Origin: Henningerozyma blattae CBS 6284
Lineage: Eukaryota; Ascomycota; Saccharomycetes; Saccharomycetales; Saccharomycetaceae
DNA length: 64,000 nt
Direction of reading: 5' to 3'
Assembly: GCF_000315915.1 (NCBI RefSeq)
Contig: NC_020186.1
Location: forward strand, 1,364,001 to 1,428,000
Of this stretch, positions 40,509 to 51,341 are shown piece by piece (the first letter of the stretch is position 1; each line of letters opens with the position of its first letter). The notes beneath the pieces were generated by a model, which saw only the letters and a list, made by a program, of their open reading frames with translations, made no database searches and had not been told where the DNA came from. The position numbers were made by a program, and so were the translations under genes.

Positions 40509-43496
40509 ATGGTTCAAGATAAAGAACAAGAGCAAGATCAAGAAACGATTAACAAACAGCAAAGCTCTAATGGAAAACTATTTAAAGGACATTCTCTAGT
40601 TCTCGAGTTTTCAGATGATGATGCAAGTGACAGCGGATCTGACAACAATAGTGACCTTAGCAGGGATGAAGATGAGAGTGACGTCGATACAGATAATGAG
40701 TATGAGGAAGATTTAATGTATTACGAACGTGCCGTTCGTGAAATTGCTAAAGGTGATTCGTATCAATGCATGATATGTACTGTAGAAATGGACCATACTT
40801 GTAAAATGTATGCTTGTCGTCATTGTTACAGAGTTTTTGATTATGATTGTATTCGTGAATGGGCATTAAAATCCACTCAAAAAACTGTGGATAAAACATG
40901 GAAATGTCCCAATTGTTATCACAGTAGTAAGAAAGTTCCACTAAAGGATAGACCTACATGTTGGTGTGGCAAAGTTGTGAACCCAGATCCAAACCCCCTA
41001 GATCCAAACTCATGTGGCCAGACATGTAATGCGAATATTTGCCCACATAAATGTTTGAAACAGTGCCACTTAGGCTCTCACCCTGAATGCACTCAGTTAT
41101 TAAAAATTACATGTAGATGTGGTAGAGAAACTAAAGATATTTATTGCCATGAATCTAGAAGACAAAAAAGTATTTTTCATTGTGATCAAGAGTGTGGGTT
41201 AACTTTGCCATGCGGTATTCATAAATGCAGGAGGAAATGCCATTCTGGACTGTGTGGATCGTGCCCTGAACTCTTAATCGATGAGAATGTTTCAGGGAAA
41301 ATAAAATGTTATTGTGGCTTACATTCTTTGAAAGAAATGAATTGTAAGGATGTTGCATTCCCATCATCTGGGAAAATATCCCGAAATCAAGAAGATAAGG
41401 AATGGGTGGGTATTTTTGATTGTAAAGAGATGAGATCTGTTTCCTATACATGTAATGAACATGTGTTTGTTGAAGGTTGTATTGCACCACCTACTCTTCC
41501 ATCTACCGTTGTATGCCCATTCTCGCCTAATTTATTAAAGACATGCCCATGCGGAAAGACTGCTTTACAAGATATGGATTGTGAAAGAACAAAATGTACC
41601 GATCCAATACCGACTTGTGATAACGTATGTAATAAAATATTGAAGTGTGGAAAACATAGATGCCCTTTTACATGCCATACTGGAAAATGTATGGACCCAT
41701 GCATTCAAATTGATAAAATGGATTGTGCCTGTGAAAGAAGAACGTTCCTTGTCCCCTGTCAATTTAAAGGAAAACCAGTTTGCAAATTTAAATGTGAATC
41801 CTTAATGTCATGCCGCCGTCATAGATGTATGGAATATTGCTGTTCTGGTAGACCTTATGCAGAAAGACGGAAGAAAACAATACTTAGATCAAGTGATCGA
41901 AATGATGAAACTTTGGTTGAAGCAGAACATGTATGTTTGAAAGACTGTAACTTGAAATTATCATGTGGTATACATACCTGCCAGCGTAAATGCCATCCTG
42001 GCCCATGTCCACCATGTCTAGAGAGTGATTCTAATGACCTTGTATGCCCATGTGGTAAGACTGTCATTCCTGCACCAGTCCGTTGTGGTACAACTTTACC
42101 ACCATGTAAATACCCATGCATTAAAGTTATAAGAGGAGAATCAGACTGCGGACATAAACCAATGCCACACTCTTGCCATTCATTAGATCAGCCATGCCCC
42201 GTTTGCACAGCGCCGGTATTTAAGCCTTGCAAATGTGGTAAAAAAGATAAAGTAAGAACTATGTGTTTTCAAGAAGATGTTTCATGTGGTTTACCTTGTG
42301 GCTTACCATTAAAGGACTGCTATCATAAATGTCAAAAGAGATGCCATTTACCTGGTGAATGCCAAAATACATGTATTCAAATTTGTAATGCAAAGAGAAG
42401 CAATTGCAGCCATGGATGCACTCAACGGTGCCATAAAAATGCACCTTGCCCTGATATACCATGTACCGTACCTGTTACTGTAGTGTGTGATTGTGGTAGA
42501 CGAAAATTAGTGAAACCATGCAGCTCTACATCGACTATTGATAGTGTTACAATCACAAGCCATTTAGAATGTGATGAAGAATGTATGCTGCTGTTGAGGA
42601 GAATGGAGTTAAAAGCAGCATTTGGTATTGTGAATGGTTTGGGTGACGATAAAACAAGTGTAGCAATTGAAAGAATTCAAAACCGCATATCTGTCGCTAA
42701 AGCATATGAAGAATTAGAATTACCATTTGTAGAGGCAGTACTAACAGTTTATGCAAAACAACCAAAATGGTGTAGCCAAATAGAAGGTATCCTAAATAAA
42801 TTCATGGATGAAAAATTAAAATCTTCCTTACATTTCAAGCATATGAAAGCACCACAACGGTCCTTTGTTCATAATTTGGCTGATGCATATAAGATCTATA
42901 GTGAATCACAAGATCCTGAGCCAGTACGTTCGGTTTTTGTTAAAAAATTAACTAATGGTACAAGTTCCAAACCAATCTTAACTCTAGAAGAAGCTTTGCC
43001 ATTATACGAGTCTTTCAAAGAAGTTCAGAAAGAGAAAAAGAAGCAAGAATATGAAGCACGAACTCATAAAACACTTATTAATGTAGAAGCTGAGACCCAA
43101 ACTCAACAGAGTGCTACCAAATACAATGGGTTTTTGATCAAAAATCTTGTGAAAGGAACAACTGAAGAAGATTTAGAACGTATATTTGGTGAATCATTAA
43201 AACCAACACTAGTTAAAGATCCTCAATATCTTGTTATGGATGAAAGCCATCATGGGTTCATTTGTCCAGCTGATTATGCCGAAATTTCTATTAATGTCGA
43301 ACGTGATATGGAACAACTAATCGGATTCTTTGACAGTTTGTGCAAAGAACATTTCATTGGAGATATCGTTGAATTATGCAATATAGATGAAGCATTGTTA
43401 CAAGAAAATGTAGATTTGGAAGATTCTGAAGAAGAAAAATTAACCAGTCCAGAGGTTGAAAATGATTCAGATATTCATGACTCTCCTAAAAATTAG
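40509..43496 (+). CDS. FAP1: NFX1-family zinc-finger protein Fap1 (FKBP12-associated)
   Basis: This 995-residue protein binds the FK506-binding protein Fpr1 in S. cerevisiae and confers rapamycin resistance when overexpressed. An acidic N-terminus (DDDASDSGSDNNSDLSRDED) is followed by an RING-CH-like domain at about residues 87-137 (CMICTVEMDHTCKMYACRHC to WKCPNC). Some ten Cys/His-rich NFX1-type fingers then run from about 150 to 690 (for example CGIHKCRRKCHSGLCGSC, CGKHRCPFTCHTGKC). The C-terminal third includes an R3H-like region (about 740-815) and a charged tail. The fold implies nucleic-acid binding and possible ubiquitin ligase activity. S. cerevisiae Fap1 is 965 residues (YNL023C). 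Confidence 0.95.
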   Translation: MVQDKEQEQDQETINKQQSSNGKLFKGHSLVLEFSDDDASDSGSDNNSDLSRDEDESDVDTDNEYEEDLMYYERAVREIAKGDSYQCMICTVEMDHTCKMYACRHCYRVFDYDCIREWALKSTQKTVDKTWKCPNCYHSSKKVPLKDRPTCWCGKVVNPDPNPLDPNSCGQTCNANICPHKCLKQCHLGSHPECTQLLKITCRCGRETKDIYCHESRRQKSIFHCDQECGLTLPCGIHKCRRKCHSGLCGSCPELLIDENVSGKIKCYCGLHSLKEMNCKDVAFPSSGKISRNQEDKEWVGIFDCKEMRSVSYTCNEHVFVEGCIAPPTLPSTVVCPFSPNLLKTCPCGKTALQDMDCERTKCTDPIPTCDNVCNKILKCGKHRCPFTCHTGKCMDPCIQIDKMDCACERRTFLVPCQFKGKPVCKFKCESLMSCRRHRCMEYCCSGRPYAERRKKTILRSSDRNDETLVEAEHVCLKDCNLKLSCGIHTCQRKCHPGPCPPCLESDSNDLVCPCGKTVIPAPVRCGTTLPPCKYPCIKVIRGESDCGHKPMPHSCHSLDQPCPVCTAPVFKPCKCGKKDKVRTMCFQEDVSCGLPCGLPLKDCYHKCQKRCHLPGECQNTCIQICNAKRSNCSHGCTQRCHKNAPCPDIPCTVPVTVVCDCGRRKLVKPCSSTSTIDSVTITSHLECDEECMLLLRRMELKAAFGIVNGLGDDKTSVAIERIQNRISVAKAYEELELPFVEAVLTVYAKQPKWCSQIEGILNKFMDEKLKSSLHFKHMKAPQRSFVHNLADAYKIYSESQDPEPVRSVFVKKLTNGTSSKPILTLEEALPLYESFKEVQKEKKKQEYEARTHKTLINVEAETQTQQSATKYNGFLIKNLVKGTTEEDLERIFGESLKPTLVKDPQYLVMDESHHGFICPADYAEISINVERDMEQLIGFFDSLCKEHFIGDIVELCNIDEALLQENVDLEDSEEEKLTSPEVENDSDIHDSPKN

Positions 43497-44778
43497 ATAT
43501 ATTTTGAGTGTATCCTACACACATTTTGAATTGACACACTATCTTGTCGTTTCCCATAATACTACATCTGACTATTTGCATGTCTTCTTCTTACCCTTTT
43601 TTTTTTTTTTTTCGTTTTTTATGTTTTTTATTTTATTTTTTTTTATGTCTTTTCATACCATTTTAATTAATAATTATATAAGCATATTAATAAGATGATA
43701 ATATCAATTTTAGAATGGAAGCAATACATTGCTATTCTGTTTTTTTTTTTAATTTAATACATAACAAAGGGCTTGTTTTGGAAACAGTAATGATTTAGAG
43801 ATGTTGGCTAAGTTTTATGTCTAAAAGTATAATCTAATAACCATAAGATTTTGAAAACAAACAATTATAGATAACCATTAGATCATCTGTGTAATGAATT
43901 TACCTTTAATAACATTTAATTGGTAGCCAAGTTGTCAGTAAAATGATAATAGAATAAACATCAAAGGATTTAGCGAATAGACTTTTAGATTTAACAATTA
44001 CATAGTAATGTTGTCTATCAAAAGATTAGAGTTCCGTGTGTTTAACCAAAAATCAACTTATAGAAGAATTAAAAATTCTATAGAACGATTGAGTCAATGT
44101 GTTTTACAAAAAATACTAGATATGCGATAACTTACTAGCAGCATTACCGTAACATCAACACAGATTACCCTTAATACTATTAGAATGAAAGAATAGGCTA
44201 TTGTTGAATATTATCCAGACTCTAGAGTTTTAGCTCTCAACATTCCATGAGATTTAAAAAGGCAAAAGCTTTTTCTGAACATTTAGCATCTAAGACGTTC
44301 CTATTTTTTAAATTTTACTCATTATGCTTGCTACTAAAAACTACCATATATCAACATGGAATACCTAGTTTTAAGGATTACTGATCTTTATACATCGTTA
44401 AAAGATATTTTGTAATACTAACTTGAAGATTTTGTAAAATATAAAGGTGTTTATAAAATATATTTTGTCTTTTTATACTTTCTGGGTTTCTTAACGTATA
44501 GTAAAATATATTTTAAGTAGATATAATAAAGACACTAAAAGTCTGATGAATATTTTAATGAATATAAAGGTTAAGTTAAATAAATATAGAGAGATAAAGA
44601 TCATGTAATTATTTACAGGCTAAACTAGTACAAGGTTTTAAAGAATTTAATGCAATAATTATGCTAAATTTCCTCAAGCGAATTAAACATTACAGTTGAA
44701 GAAAATCTTCTGGTTTATTGGCTATCATTAAAAATATCTAATACTTATATTATCAATTAATGAGCTTCAAATAGATAT
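43497..44778. other. Convergent intergenic region FAP1/RSM25, no gene seen
   Basis: This is 1.28 kb of AT-rich DNA, unusually long for a convergent space in this window. All frames are interrupted and no tRNA or snoRNA boxes stand out. T runs near 43600-43640 and 43740-43752 probably belong to the FAP1 3' flank. It may contain a lost gene. Confidence 0.4.
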
Positions 44779-45579
44779 TTAGTTCGTAGTTTCAGGTTCC
44801 GCTTCTAATATATCGCCAGTATTAAACTCATCTTCTTTACCTTCTAATGAGTCTGTCTTCCATGAAACAGATTCTTTTGATCTCTTAGCTTCATTAATTT
44901 CTGTTTCTTTAATAGCTTCCACCTTCCAACTATCTATCATTTCTTGTTCCTTTTCAATACCAAATTCAATAGTAGTTGAACCAAAGACTGCGCCAAACAT
45001 TTCAGATTCTTCTTGGGCAACTTGTTCTTGAATTTCTTCTGCCATTCTCAGCCTATAGAACTCAAATCTTGCTTGGTTATAGGCATCAATTAATTTTCTA
45101 TGCTCTTTAGTTTTTAAGAGGAACAGGGTCCTTTGAACTACACTTTCACCATCAAGCGGTTTTCCAAGTTGAAGTAATCTTGACCAATCATAGGTCACTT
45201 CACCGTGATTCTCCATTACAATTTTAGGTCTTGTTAATTCCCAGGGATGTTGTTCATAAAATAGTTTTCTAAGTTTATCCTCAATATAAGTCAATTTAGG
45301 AATCTTATACAAAGAGCTGACTGCATTTTTTTTATCAATTGAATTAGCTCTCGTCTTGTATAATCCAGTGGTTCTATTTAAATAATCTTTCAAAGGCTTA
45401 AACTCTACAGTACGTTTATTTGTAGAAGGATTTATAAACTTCGGTTCACGTGTGAATTTTTTTGAGGGTGGTGTAGCTGCAACAACATCATACCATACTG
45501 GAGGTTTTTTGATCATACCAGCTTGAAGGTATGCAGAGGTTCGTTCTAGCACGTTCACAGCGTTCTGTTGAATTTTCAT
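44779..45579 (-). CDS. RSM25: Mitochondrial small ribosomal subunit protein Rsm25 (mS23)
   Basis: This 266-residue protein of the mitoribosomal small subunit has a conserved N-terminus, MKIQQNAVNVLERTSAYLQA, which acts in targeting. The core motifs WYDVVAATPPSKKFTREPKF, IPKLTYIEDKLRKLFYEQHP followed by WELTRPK, TYDWSRLLQLGKPLDGESVV and QRTLFLLKTKEHRKLIDAYN agree with yeast Rsm25 (264 residues). A predicted helix (MAEEIQEQVAQEESEMFGA) precedes an acidic tail. Between FAP1 and UTP25 it matches YIL093C, with YIL092W missing. Confidence 0.95.
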   Translation of the reverse strand: MKIQQNAVNVLERTSAYLQAGMIKKPPVWYDVVAATPPSKKFTREPKFINPSTNKRTVEFKPLKDYLNRTTGLYKTRANSIDKKNAVSSLYKIPKLTYIEDKLRKLFYEQHPWELTRPKIVMENHGEVTYDWSRLLQLGKPLDGESVVQRTLFLLKTKEHRKLIDAYNQARFEFYRLRMAEEIQEQVAQEESEMFGAVFGSTTIEFGIEKEQEMIDSWKVEAIKETEINEAKRSKESVSWKTDSLEGKEDEFNTGDILEAEPETTN

Positions 45580-46054
45580 CTTACTTTGATAACATACAAT
45601 AAATTATGCATAAACAACTATTAAAAGTTAAATTGAATAGTCTTTAAATTTTTAAATATGTACAACTCTTGTTTGTTCTTCCTTTTTCTCTATTATGCCC
45701 ACCTTATTTTTTTTATCATTTGTCTATTTCGGATCTTTCTCATACTCTTAAAAAATTACGATAGTGAAATACTAATAGAAAATTACACGCCGAAAGATAA
45801 CCCATATAATAGTAATCATAAGACATGATTAAATAGTTTTCTCTCACGTTATATAGTTTAATATTCATAATATATCTAAAGAAAATTTTTAAAAGTTTAC
45901 CATTGAATTATTCCTATTTAATTTAAGTTGTAAAAAAGAACTAATAATTATAACTTTCAGTAGTTTGAAACAAGAAGCAAACATTTTTCTATTATACACA
46001 TCTTGTAGTATTATTTAAACAATAATCAGTCGGTTAAAATTACAATATAATTGT
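45580..46054. promoter_or_regulatory. RSM25 promoter and UTP25 3' flank
   Basis: This 475-bp tandem spacer on the minus strand is AT-rich. No RNA gene is recognised. Confidence 0.4.
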
Positions 46055-48214
46055 TTATTTAAATTCATACGTCTCATTTTGACCATGAGTTAATACTGCA
46101 GCTCTTTTAGTACCCATTATTCTCTCTAAAGCCAACCCATCTAATTTGCTATATATTGTTCGAACATTTGAAATATTTATATCAGTATTACCAGTAAATG
46201 CGTTTTTCCCAATATATCTTACTACCTCGTTATAGAACTCTGGATTAGTTGGTGCTTTGTAGAAGACTATGTTCTTTACCCCTTTAATTTCATAACGTCT
46301 AAAATGATGCAATCTTTCGGTGTACAAAAGAACTTTAACACGCCGTTGTTGGAATAATGCTCTATTAGAGTTAACTTGCTTTTGATCCGAATATTCATTA
46401 ATATCACCAAATAGTATAGTCGTCTTTTCCTTTAAATAATTTCTGACTCTAACATAGTCTGTATAATCTGTAATGTATATCAACATACCATCCTCATAAC
46501 TTGTAGATTTAGTTATACTTTGAACAATAACACTGGTAAAATATTTAAAACGATAATCGGGTTCATCTACAATAGAGCCGCCTATAATATCAAATCTGTG
46601 GAACATTTGCTTCACTCTTAAACCTAACTGACCAATACTAGATTCATTAGGTGTGATCATTTTATGATTCTTCCATCTTCCTGACCAATTCTGACACTTC
46701 CCATTCAAAAAGAAATTTGCTGAAGGCGAAATATACTTTGTGAAGATCATTGTTTGTCTAAATAACTTTGCTTGATCATTGATATACCACATTTTAATTC
46801 TGCTAAAATCGGTATCATGTTGTTCTTTTGGAATCTTATTAATATGTTCAAATATACTGGTAACATGTGAAATATTTTGAAATTCCATGGAATGTAATTG
46901 ATCAATGATCATAAGCTCAATGGAAGATAAGAAATCATCTTGTCTCTTCTTTTTGTCAGTATTTTCAAGTATCATATGTAAACCCAAGGGAGAACAAACA
47001 ATAATATCTGACTGATAGAAATTACTATACAATTTAATAGCCTTTCTGGTAAATTTTATACCTAAAACAAAATAATCATTAGAGTTCCCCTTAAAAACAG
47101 CTTGGAAAGACTTTGGTTTGGATGCTGGAAGCAAAGATTCTTCATAAAATTGATCTCTGAACTTGCTTTTTTTATCAATTTGATCAATACCAGATTTCTT
47201 TATAATTTCATTCACAATAGAATAACCTGCATCTCTAGTTGGGGCAACAATTAGAACTTTAGGTCTAGTGAAACCTTGATCAAGAAATTCAGCATCTGGA
47301 TTGTCTTGCACTTTTGAATTATTTTTTAGAATACGGTCTCTAGTTTTATATATGTGATTCAAAACATGTAAGCAGTACAAGCTTCTATATTCTTCTTCAT
47401 CTTTCCCATAATTGCCATATTCATAAAGAATATCTTTATATTGAAACATTGGATCGACTAGTTCTTTTTGAATAGTTGTTAAATTGTTAACTGCAGGATC
47501 TAACAAGTCATTATTAATCTTTAATCTTTTTTTTAAAGCGTAAGAGTGAATACTGGATTTTAAAACAGGTGATTTAACTTTTGTTTGTTCATCTTCAAGA
47601 ATTCGTGGTTCTGAATAGATACTTGATTCATACTCATTAATTTTGTACTTTATAGAACGGTATTTAATTTGTTTATTTTTAAAAGCATCTGCAAATTTAT
47701 TGGTAAATTGCTCAGTTGGCTGATTAAAGTGTGAGTCAAAAGGATCAGACTTATTATCACTTTCATCATCACTTTCTCCTGCATTATCGTCGTTATTTTC
47801 CCCTTCTTCTTCATCATCTTTTATTGACAATAGGTTGTTTTCGATTTCTTGTTCTTCTGTTTCAAATTTTTCATCCTCATCCAAATCTTCATCAGTTAAA
47901 TGCTCTTCTTTAGAAGTTTCGTTGAGATTATCTCTCATTTTTGGTTCTTTGTGCTCACTTTTTAAAATTGTCACAAGGGCATCGTAAACCTGTTTTTTCT
48001 TTTCTAGATCTTCTGTGACTTCTGCTTCCTTATCAATAGAAGTATTTGAAACATCTTCATCTGAACTTTCATCTTCAATTGTTTCTTTTACAATCCGGGT
48101 ATCTTCTGTTTTAAATCTCTTAGCACCGCTCGACTTCTTGATACTTCTCTTTTGGCTTCTTCCTCTTTTACCGTATCCTTCCGAATAATTATTTTGTGGT
48201 TTAAAACCTGACAT
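46055..48214 (-). CDS. UTP25: U3 snoRNP / SSU processome protein Utp25
   Basis: This 719-residue nucleolar protein is needed for 18S rRNA maturation. It is a divergent DEAD-box-like helicase family member (DUF1253) whose catalytic motifs are degenerate. The N-terminus is basic ([20 protein letters not shown]) and then highly acidic, as in other Utp25 proteins. The helicase-like part contains [20 protein letters not shown] (motif I-like), [16 protein letters not shown], the degenerate box [16 protein letters not shown], and C-terminal [19 protein letters not shown] with [10 protein letters not shown]. The first ATG is at 48214; the frame upstream offers only a TTG. S. cerevisiae Utp25 is 721 residues (YIL091C). 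Confidence 0.95.
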   Translation of the reverse strand: MSGFKPQNNYSEGYGKRGRSQKRSIKKSSGAKRFKTEDTRIVKETIEDESSDEDVSNTSIDKEAEVTEDLEKKKQVYDALVTILKSEHKEPKMRDNLNETSKEEHLTDEDLDEDEKFETEEQEIENNLLSIKDDEEEGENNDDNAGESDDESDNKSDPFDSHFNQPTEQFTNKFADAFKNKQIKYRSIKYKINEYESSIYSEPRILEDEQTKVKSPVLKSSIHSYALKKRLKINNDLLDPAVNNLTTIQKELVDPMFQYKDILYEYGNYGKDEEEYRSLYCLHVLNHIYKTRDRILKNNSKVQDNPDAEFLDQGFTRPKVLIVAPTRDAGYSIVNEIIKKSGIDQIDKKSKFRDQFYEESLLPASKPKSFQAVFKGNSNDYFVLGIKFTRKAIKLYSNFYQSDIIVCSPLGLHMILENTDKKKRQDDFLSSIELMIIDQLHSMEFQNISHVTSIFEHINKIPKEQHDTDFSRIKMWYINDQAKLFRQTMIFTKYISPSANFFLNGKCQNWSGRWKNHKMITPNESSIGQLGLRVKQMFHRFDIIGGSIVDEPDYRFKYFTSVIVQSITKSTSYEDGMLIYITDYTDYVRVRNYLKEKTTILFGDINEYSDQKQVNSNRALFQQRRVKVLLYTERLHHFRRYEIKGVKNIVFYKAPTNPEFYNEVVRYIGKNAFTGNTDINISNVRTIYSKLDGLALERIMGTKRAAVLTHGQNETYEFK

Positions 48215-48744
48215 TTTAACCCTGATTTTCAAATTTGTTGATGTAAAAAGATAATATAATAATCACATTAAAGAAATTTTTGTTTTTTAAGTCAATTATA
48301 ACAGAATGCTATTGAAACTTTTTACCGCTCTCTCTTTGTAGAGAAAGCTCATCACTAAAATTTTTCAAAAACACGGATCACATGAAAAGTGTACAAAAAA
48401 AAAAATCAATTTTCCATAATAAGCATTTTGGCGCTGGGAAATGAAACAATGACGCAATGAGACTTCAGAGATCGTCATAAATGAACCTTAAGTAAAGTGA
48501 TATATATAAAATTATTTCACGATCGACAATCCAAGATACTTTACCGAGCTTTCCTTTAAACTGTAAGGATATCCTGAAACAGCTTGGTAATTTAAAGAGG
48601 AAAAACTTTTCCTTTGAAGTAAGAATTGATATAACTTCACCATTCGAGCTAAAACTAAGATTATTATATCTACAACAAAAAAACAAACAAATAAAGAAAA
48701 ATTCATTAGTCTACACATTTTACCAAATTTTGATTCCATTGCAA
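48215..48744. promoter_or_regulatory. Divergent promoter UTP25-ICE2
   Basis: This 530-bp region is AT-rich with a TGATATATATAAA (TATA-type) word near 48497. No gene is seen; the short minus-strand frames here are not convincing. Confidence 0.4.
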
Positions 48745-50226
48745 ATGTCACAAGTGCTTAAAAATCTTGGAGAAAGTACAAGATTCTTTTTTGCAGGCAT
48801 ATACTTACTATCGGTATTGATGACGGTTCCGATTGCCTTTCAACTTGGGGGACTTCAGTGTGGGCTTGCATTTACATTGACGTTATTTAGTTCTTATTTT
48901 ATTACAACTACACTAAATGCAATAGCAAGAAAACTAAGATGGCAACGATTTATTGCTTGGACTAACTTTCTATATTATTTTCAAAATTTCAATATAATAG
49001 GCATTTTACATATATTCCTTTCATTATTTTCACATACTGAATTATCCATATCAATGAGTGATGAAAATCCTTCTATGGAGACAATTACTTCTATATTAAA
49101 GAATAATGATACATATCCATCCAAGACAATATCATTTATTTATAAATATTTCTTTTATTATGCGATGCCTCGATGGAAATTTTGTCTTTCATATTCCACT
49201 CCCTTATTTGCTTTAGTGGAAGGGTTTTTCACAATCTTGGCTATTCAAGTTATTGGTGAAACAAATATATGGTTAACTACAGTTAAAAATTCAAGTATAT
49301 GGATTATCTTATCATTAATAATGTCAAGTAGTATGGTTACAACATCAATATATTATATCTATAAAATATATGTGACTCCACTTTGGCACCTTTCAAATCA
49401 AGTGGCTTCATTATTAAGTTTTACATTTTCATTAGTTGGAGGTGTAGCCATATATGGAATTGTAAGTCATCGTGGTTCAGTAGTGGAAAGTTCTTTATTC
49501 TTTGCATATATTGTATGTTGTATATATGAAATTTCTCCCATTATGGCTACTACTGCCATGGATGATATATTTGATACATTAAAGGAAAGTTGGCAAATTC
49601 ATCAAAGGAATTTTTTTATCAGTGATAATTTATTAATTTATTATTATAATTCTTTAATCAAGAATGTAGATGAGTTTATTAAATTGAAAATTATTAAATT
49701 AACTACCAAGGATAATTTTTCTAATAAATTTAATTCTCTATTATTCCAATGCGTTAAAATTTCCAAGAAATCATTTAAATTCATATTAAAATTATCCAAA
49801 AGATTTACATTAGGTATACCATCATCAATTTATGAATTATATTCAATAACATTAAAAATGGCATCTGAATCGATATCACCTGTAATTCTAGTAAATCTTT
49901 GCTATAGAGTATTAATATTTTATGCAGCCACTAGAATAATTCCTGCTTTAGAAAGTAGAAGTAATGGATTTTCTAATAATAATATTAAGACTAAATCAAA
50001 CAGCAAATTTATGAAAGTATTGTATTGGTATAGTCCATGTATTTTAATTGCCATGTATACCAATTTAATTTTACAATATTCAGGTGAATTGAAGAGTGAA
50101 TTTAAATTGTGGAACAATTCCAACAATAATGAGGTAGTTGTTGATTCATGGAGATTTTGGAATTGGTGTAATATCTTTTGGACCATTACACTTTATGGAA
50201 GTGAATTAATTGGAGGTAGGAAATGA
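48745..50226 (+). CDS. ICE2: ER membrane protein Ice2
   Basis: This 493-residue polytopic ER protein helps keep cortical ER tethered and channels neutral lipid from lipid droplets to membrane synthesis. About eight hydrophobic segments are visible, starting at residues ~12-32. Family segments include GGLQCGLAFTLTLFSSYFIT, LVEGFFTILAIQVIGETNIW, HRGSVVESSLFFAYIVCCIY and the C-terminal YWYSPCILIAMYTNLILQYS with SWRFWNWCNIFW, all closely matching S. cerevisiae Ice2 (491). The ATG at 48745 is used, since the few codons upstream begin with TTG. YIL091C-YIL090W order is conserved. Confidence 0.95.
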   Translation: MSQVLKNLGESTRFFFAGIYLLSVLMTVPIAFQLGGLQCGLAFTLTLFSSYFITTTLNAIARKLRWQRFIAWTNFLYYFQNFNIIGILHIFLSLFSHTELSISMSDENPSMETITSILKNNDTYPSKTISFIYKYFFYYAMPRWKFCLSYSTPLFALVEGFFTILAIQVIGETNIWLTTVKNSSIWIILSLIMSSSMVTTSIYYIYKIYVTPLWHLSNQVASLLSFTFSLVGGVAIYGIVSHRGSVVESSLFFAYIVCCIYEISPIMATTAMDDIFDTLKESWQIHQRNFFISDNLLIYYYNSLIKNVDEFIKLKIIKLTTKDNFSNKFNSLLFQCVKISKKSFKFILKLSKRFTLGIPSSIYELYSITLKMASESISPVILVNLCYRVLIFYAATRIIPALESRSNGFSNNNIKTKSNSKFMKVLYWYSPCILIAMYTNLILQYSGELKSEFKLWNNSNNNEVVVDSWRFWNWCNIFWTITLYGSELIGGRK

Positions 50227-50419
50227 TATCACCTTATAATTTACACAAGCTTTCAGAAAAATAGATTATCATCTAGTTGTACTATCTCTATATATTATTA
50301 TTAATGCATTTTTCTTTTTTAAAAATATCATCAAAATTTATAAAGTTAAAAGATTTGTTTAACAAATTACAATTTTTTGTAAAGATAAAAATAAATTTCG
50401 AAAAAAAAAAATAAAAATT

Positions 50420-50512
50420 TTAAGATTCAGAAATTGAAGCAAGTCTCTTCCCATGCTATTATTTTTAGCTCAGAGCTTGACTCTATGTTGCATAGTTATT
50501 TCATCATTAAAA
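50420..50512 (-). ncRNA. snR66: C/D box snoRNA, snR66-like (guides 25S Um2417)
   Basis: On the minus strand box C ATGATGA is at 50507-50501, box D' CTGA at 50473-50470 and box D CTGA at 50430-50427. The guide immediately upstream of D' contains AGAGTCAAGCT, complementary to the conserved 25S rRNA segment AGCUUGACUCU. The base five nucleotides from D' pairs with the U corresponding to U2417, the snR66 target. In S. cerevisiae snR66 lies beside NME1 near SSN8, as here. Ends are approximate. Confidence 0.85.
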
Positions 50513-50703
50513 AAAAGTACTAATTTTTTTTCTTTTTCGATTATTTTTATTACAATTACAAAATATTGTAATACTCTACTGAGTAAAAACAAACAAAATG
50601 GCAATGTTTAATTCAGTTTGGCACCTTTGAAAATGCAAAAGAAACTAGTTCTAAGAACTAATCTTCAAACTGTTTTTATTAAAAAAAATAAAAAAAAAAA
50701 TTT

Positions 50704-51038
50704 GGAATCCATGAACCAAGAATAGTAAGCTCCATTGGGTTACCATAATTTTCATAAAAAAAACTACAGCAATCGTCATAACTATGGTTTGAGATGTACA
50801 GAAAACACCTCCTTACCGAAAATACACTAAATTTCTCAGAAGGAAATCTAGGATAGGAAAAAATATAATAAATTATATTTTTTAATGAGTTGATTTAAAC
50901 ATTTTAAAATTTTTAAATCTCATTACGTTTTCCGCATATAGACTGGTGGGAGACTTTCGACCCAAAGCATGGTATGAGTTTTAATAAATAAAACCCTTTT
51001 GTAAGCTTCGATTAGTGACGATTCTTTGGTTATGGATT
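50704..51038 (-). ncRNA. NME1: RNase MRP RNA
   Basis: This is the RNA subunit (about 335 nt; 340 in S. cerevisiae) of RNase MRP, which cleaves pre-rRNA at A3 and some mRNAs. The 5' end AATCCATAACCAAAGAATCG continues with CACTAATCGAAGCTTACAAA and matches yeast NME1. It pairs with the 3' end ATTCTTGGTTCATGGATT to form helix P1. GGTCGAAAGTCTCCCACC is the CR-I part of the catalytic P4 helix. GAGAA in TTCTGAGAAATTTAG fits the GARAR loop of the specificity domain. A TATATA box lies about 30 bp upstream near 51065-51075. It lies 5' of an snR66-like snoRNA on the same strand. Confidence 0.92.
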
Positions 51039-51341
51039 GGTTCTTTTTCACAAAAGTTAGAAAATATATAAGTAAAAAATGTAATCTTCTCTTATTTTTT
51101 TACGGATATGTATTTGGTATTTATACTTTTTTTTCTTTCTTTTTTCTTCTTTTTTTTCCACAACAGATCTTGCGAAAAAAAAAAAAAAAAAAAAAAAATT
51201 AAGGGCCGGGTAAGATTGAAATATTAATAGGTCATAACCTAGTGGAGTAATTTGATTTATTTAATAAAGTACATTCTTCAACTATATTCCCATTATTGCC
51301 TTTGCAAAAGTCATTGAAGTATACTAAAGTAATTACCTGAT
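51039..51341. promoter_or_regulatory. Divergent promoter NME1-SSN8
   Basis: This 303-bp region has a long A run (about 51175-51198) next to CCGGGTAA (Reb1-type, about 51206-51213). It is a typical nucleosome-free arrangement serving SSN8 and possibly NME1. Confidence 0.5.

Noticed and set aside
48215..48232. Upstream starts for UTP25 (48232) and similarly ICE2 (48730)
   Set aside because: Both are TTG codons; good ATGs follow within six codons.
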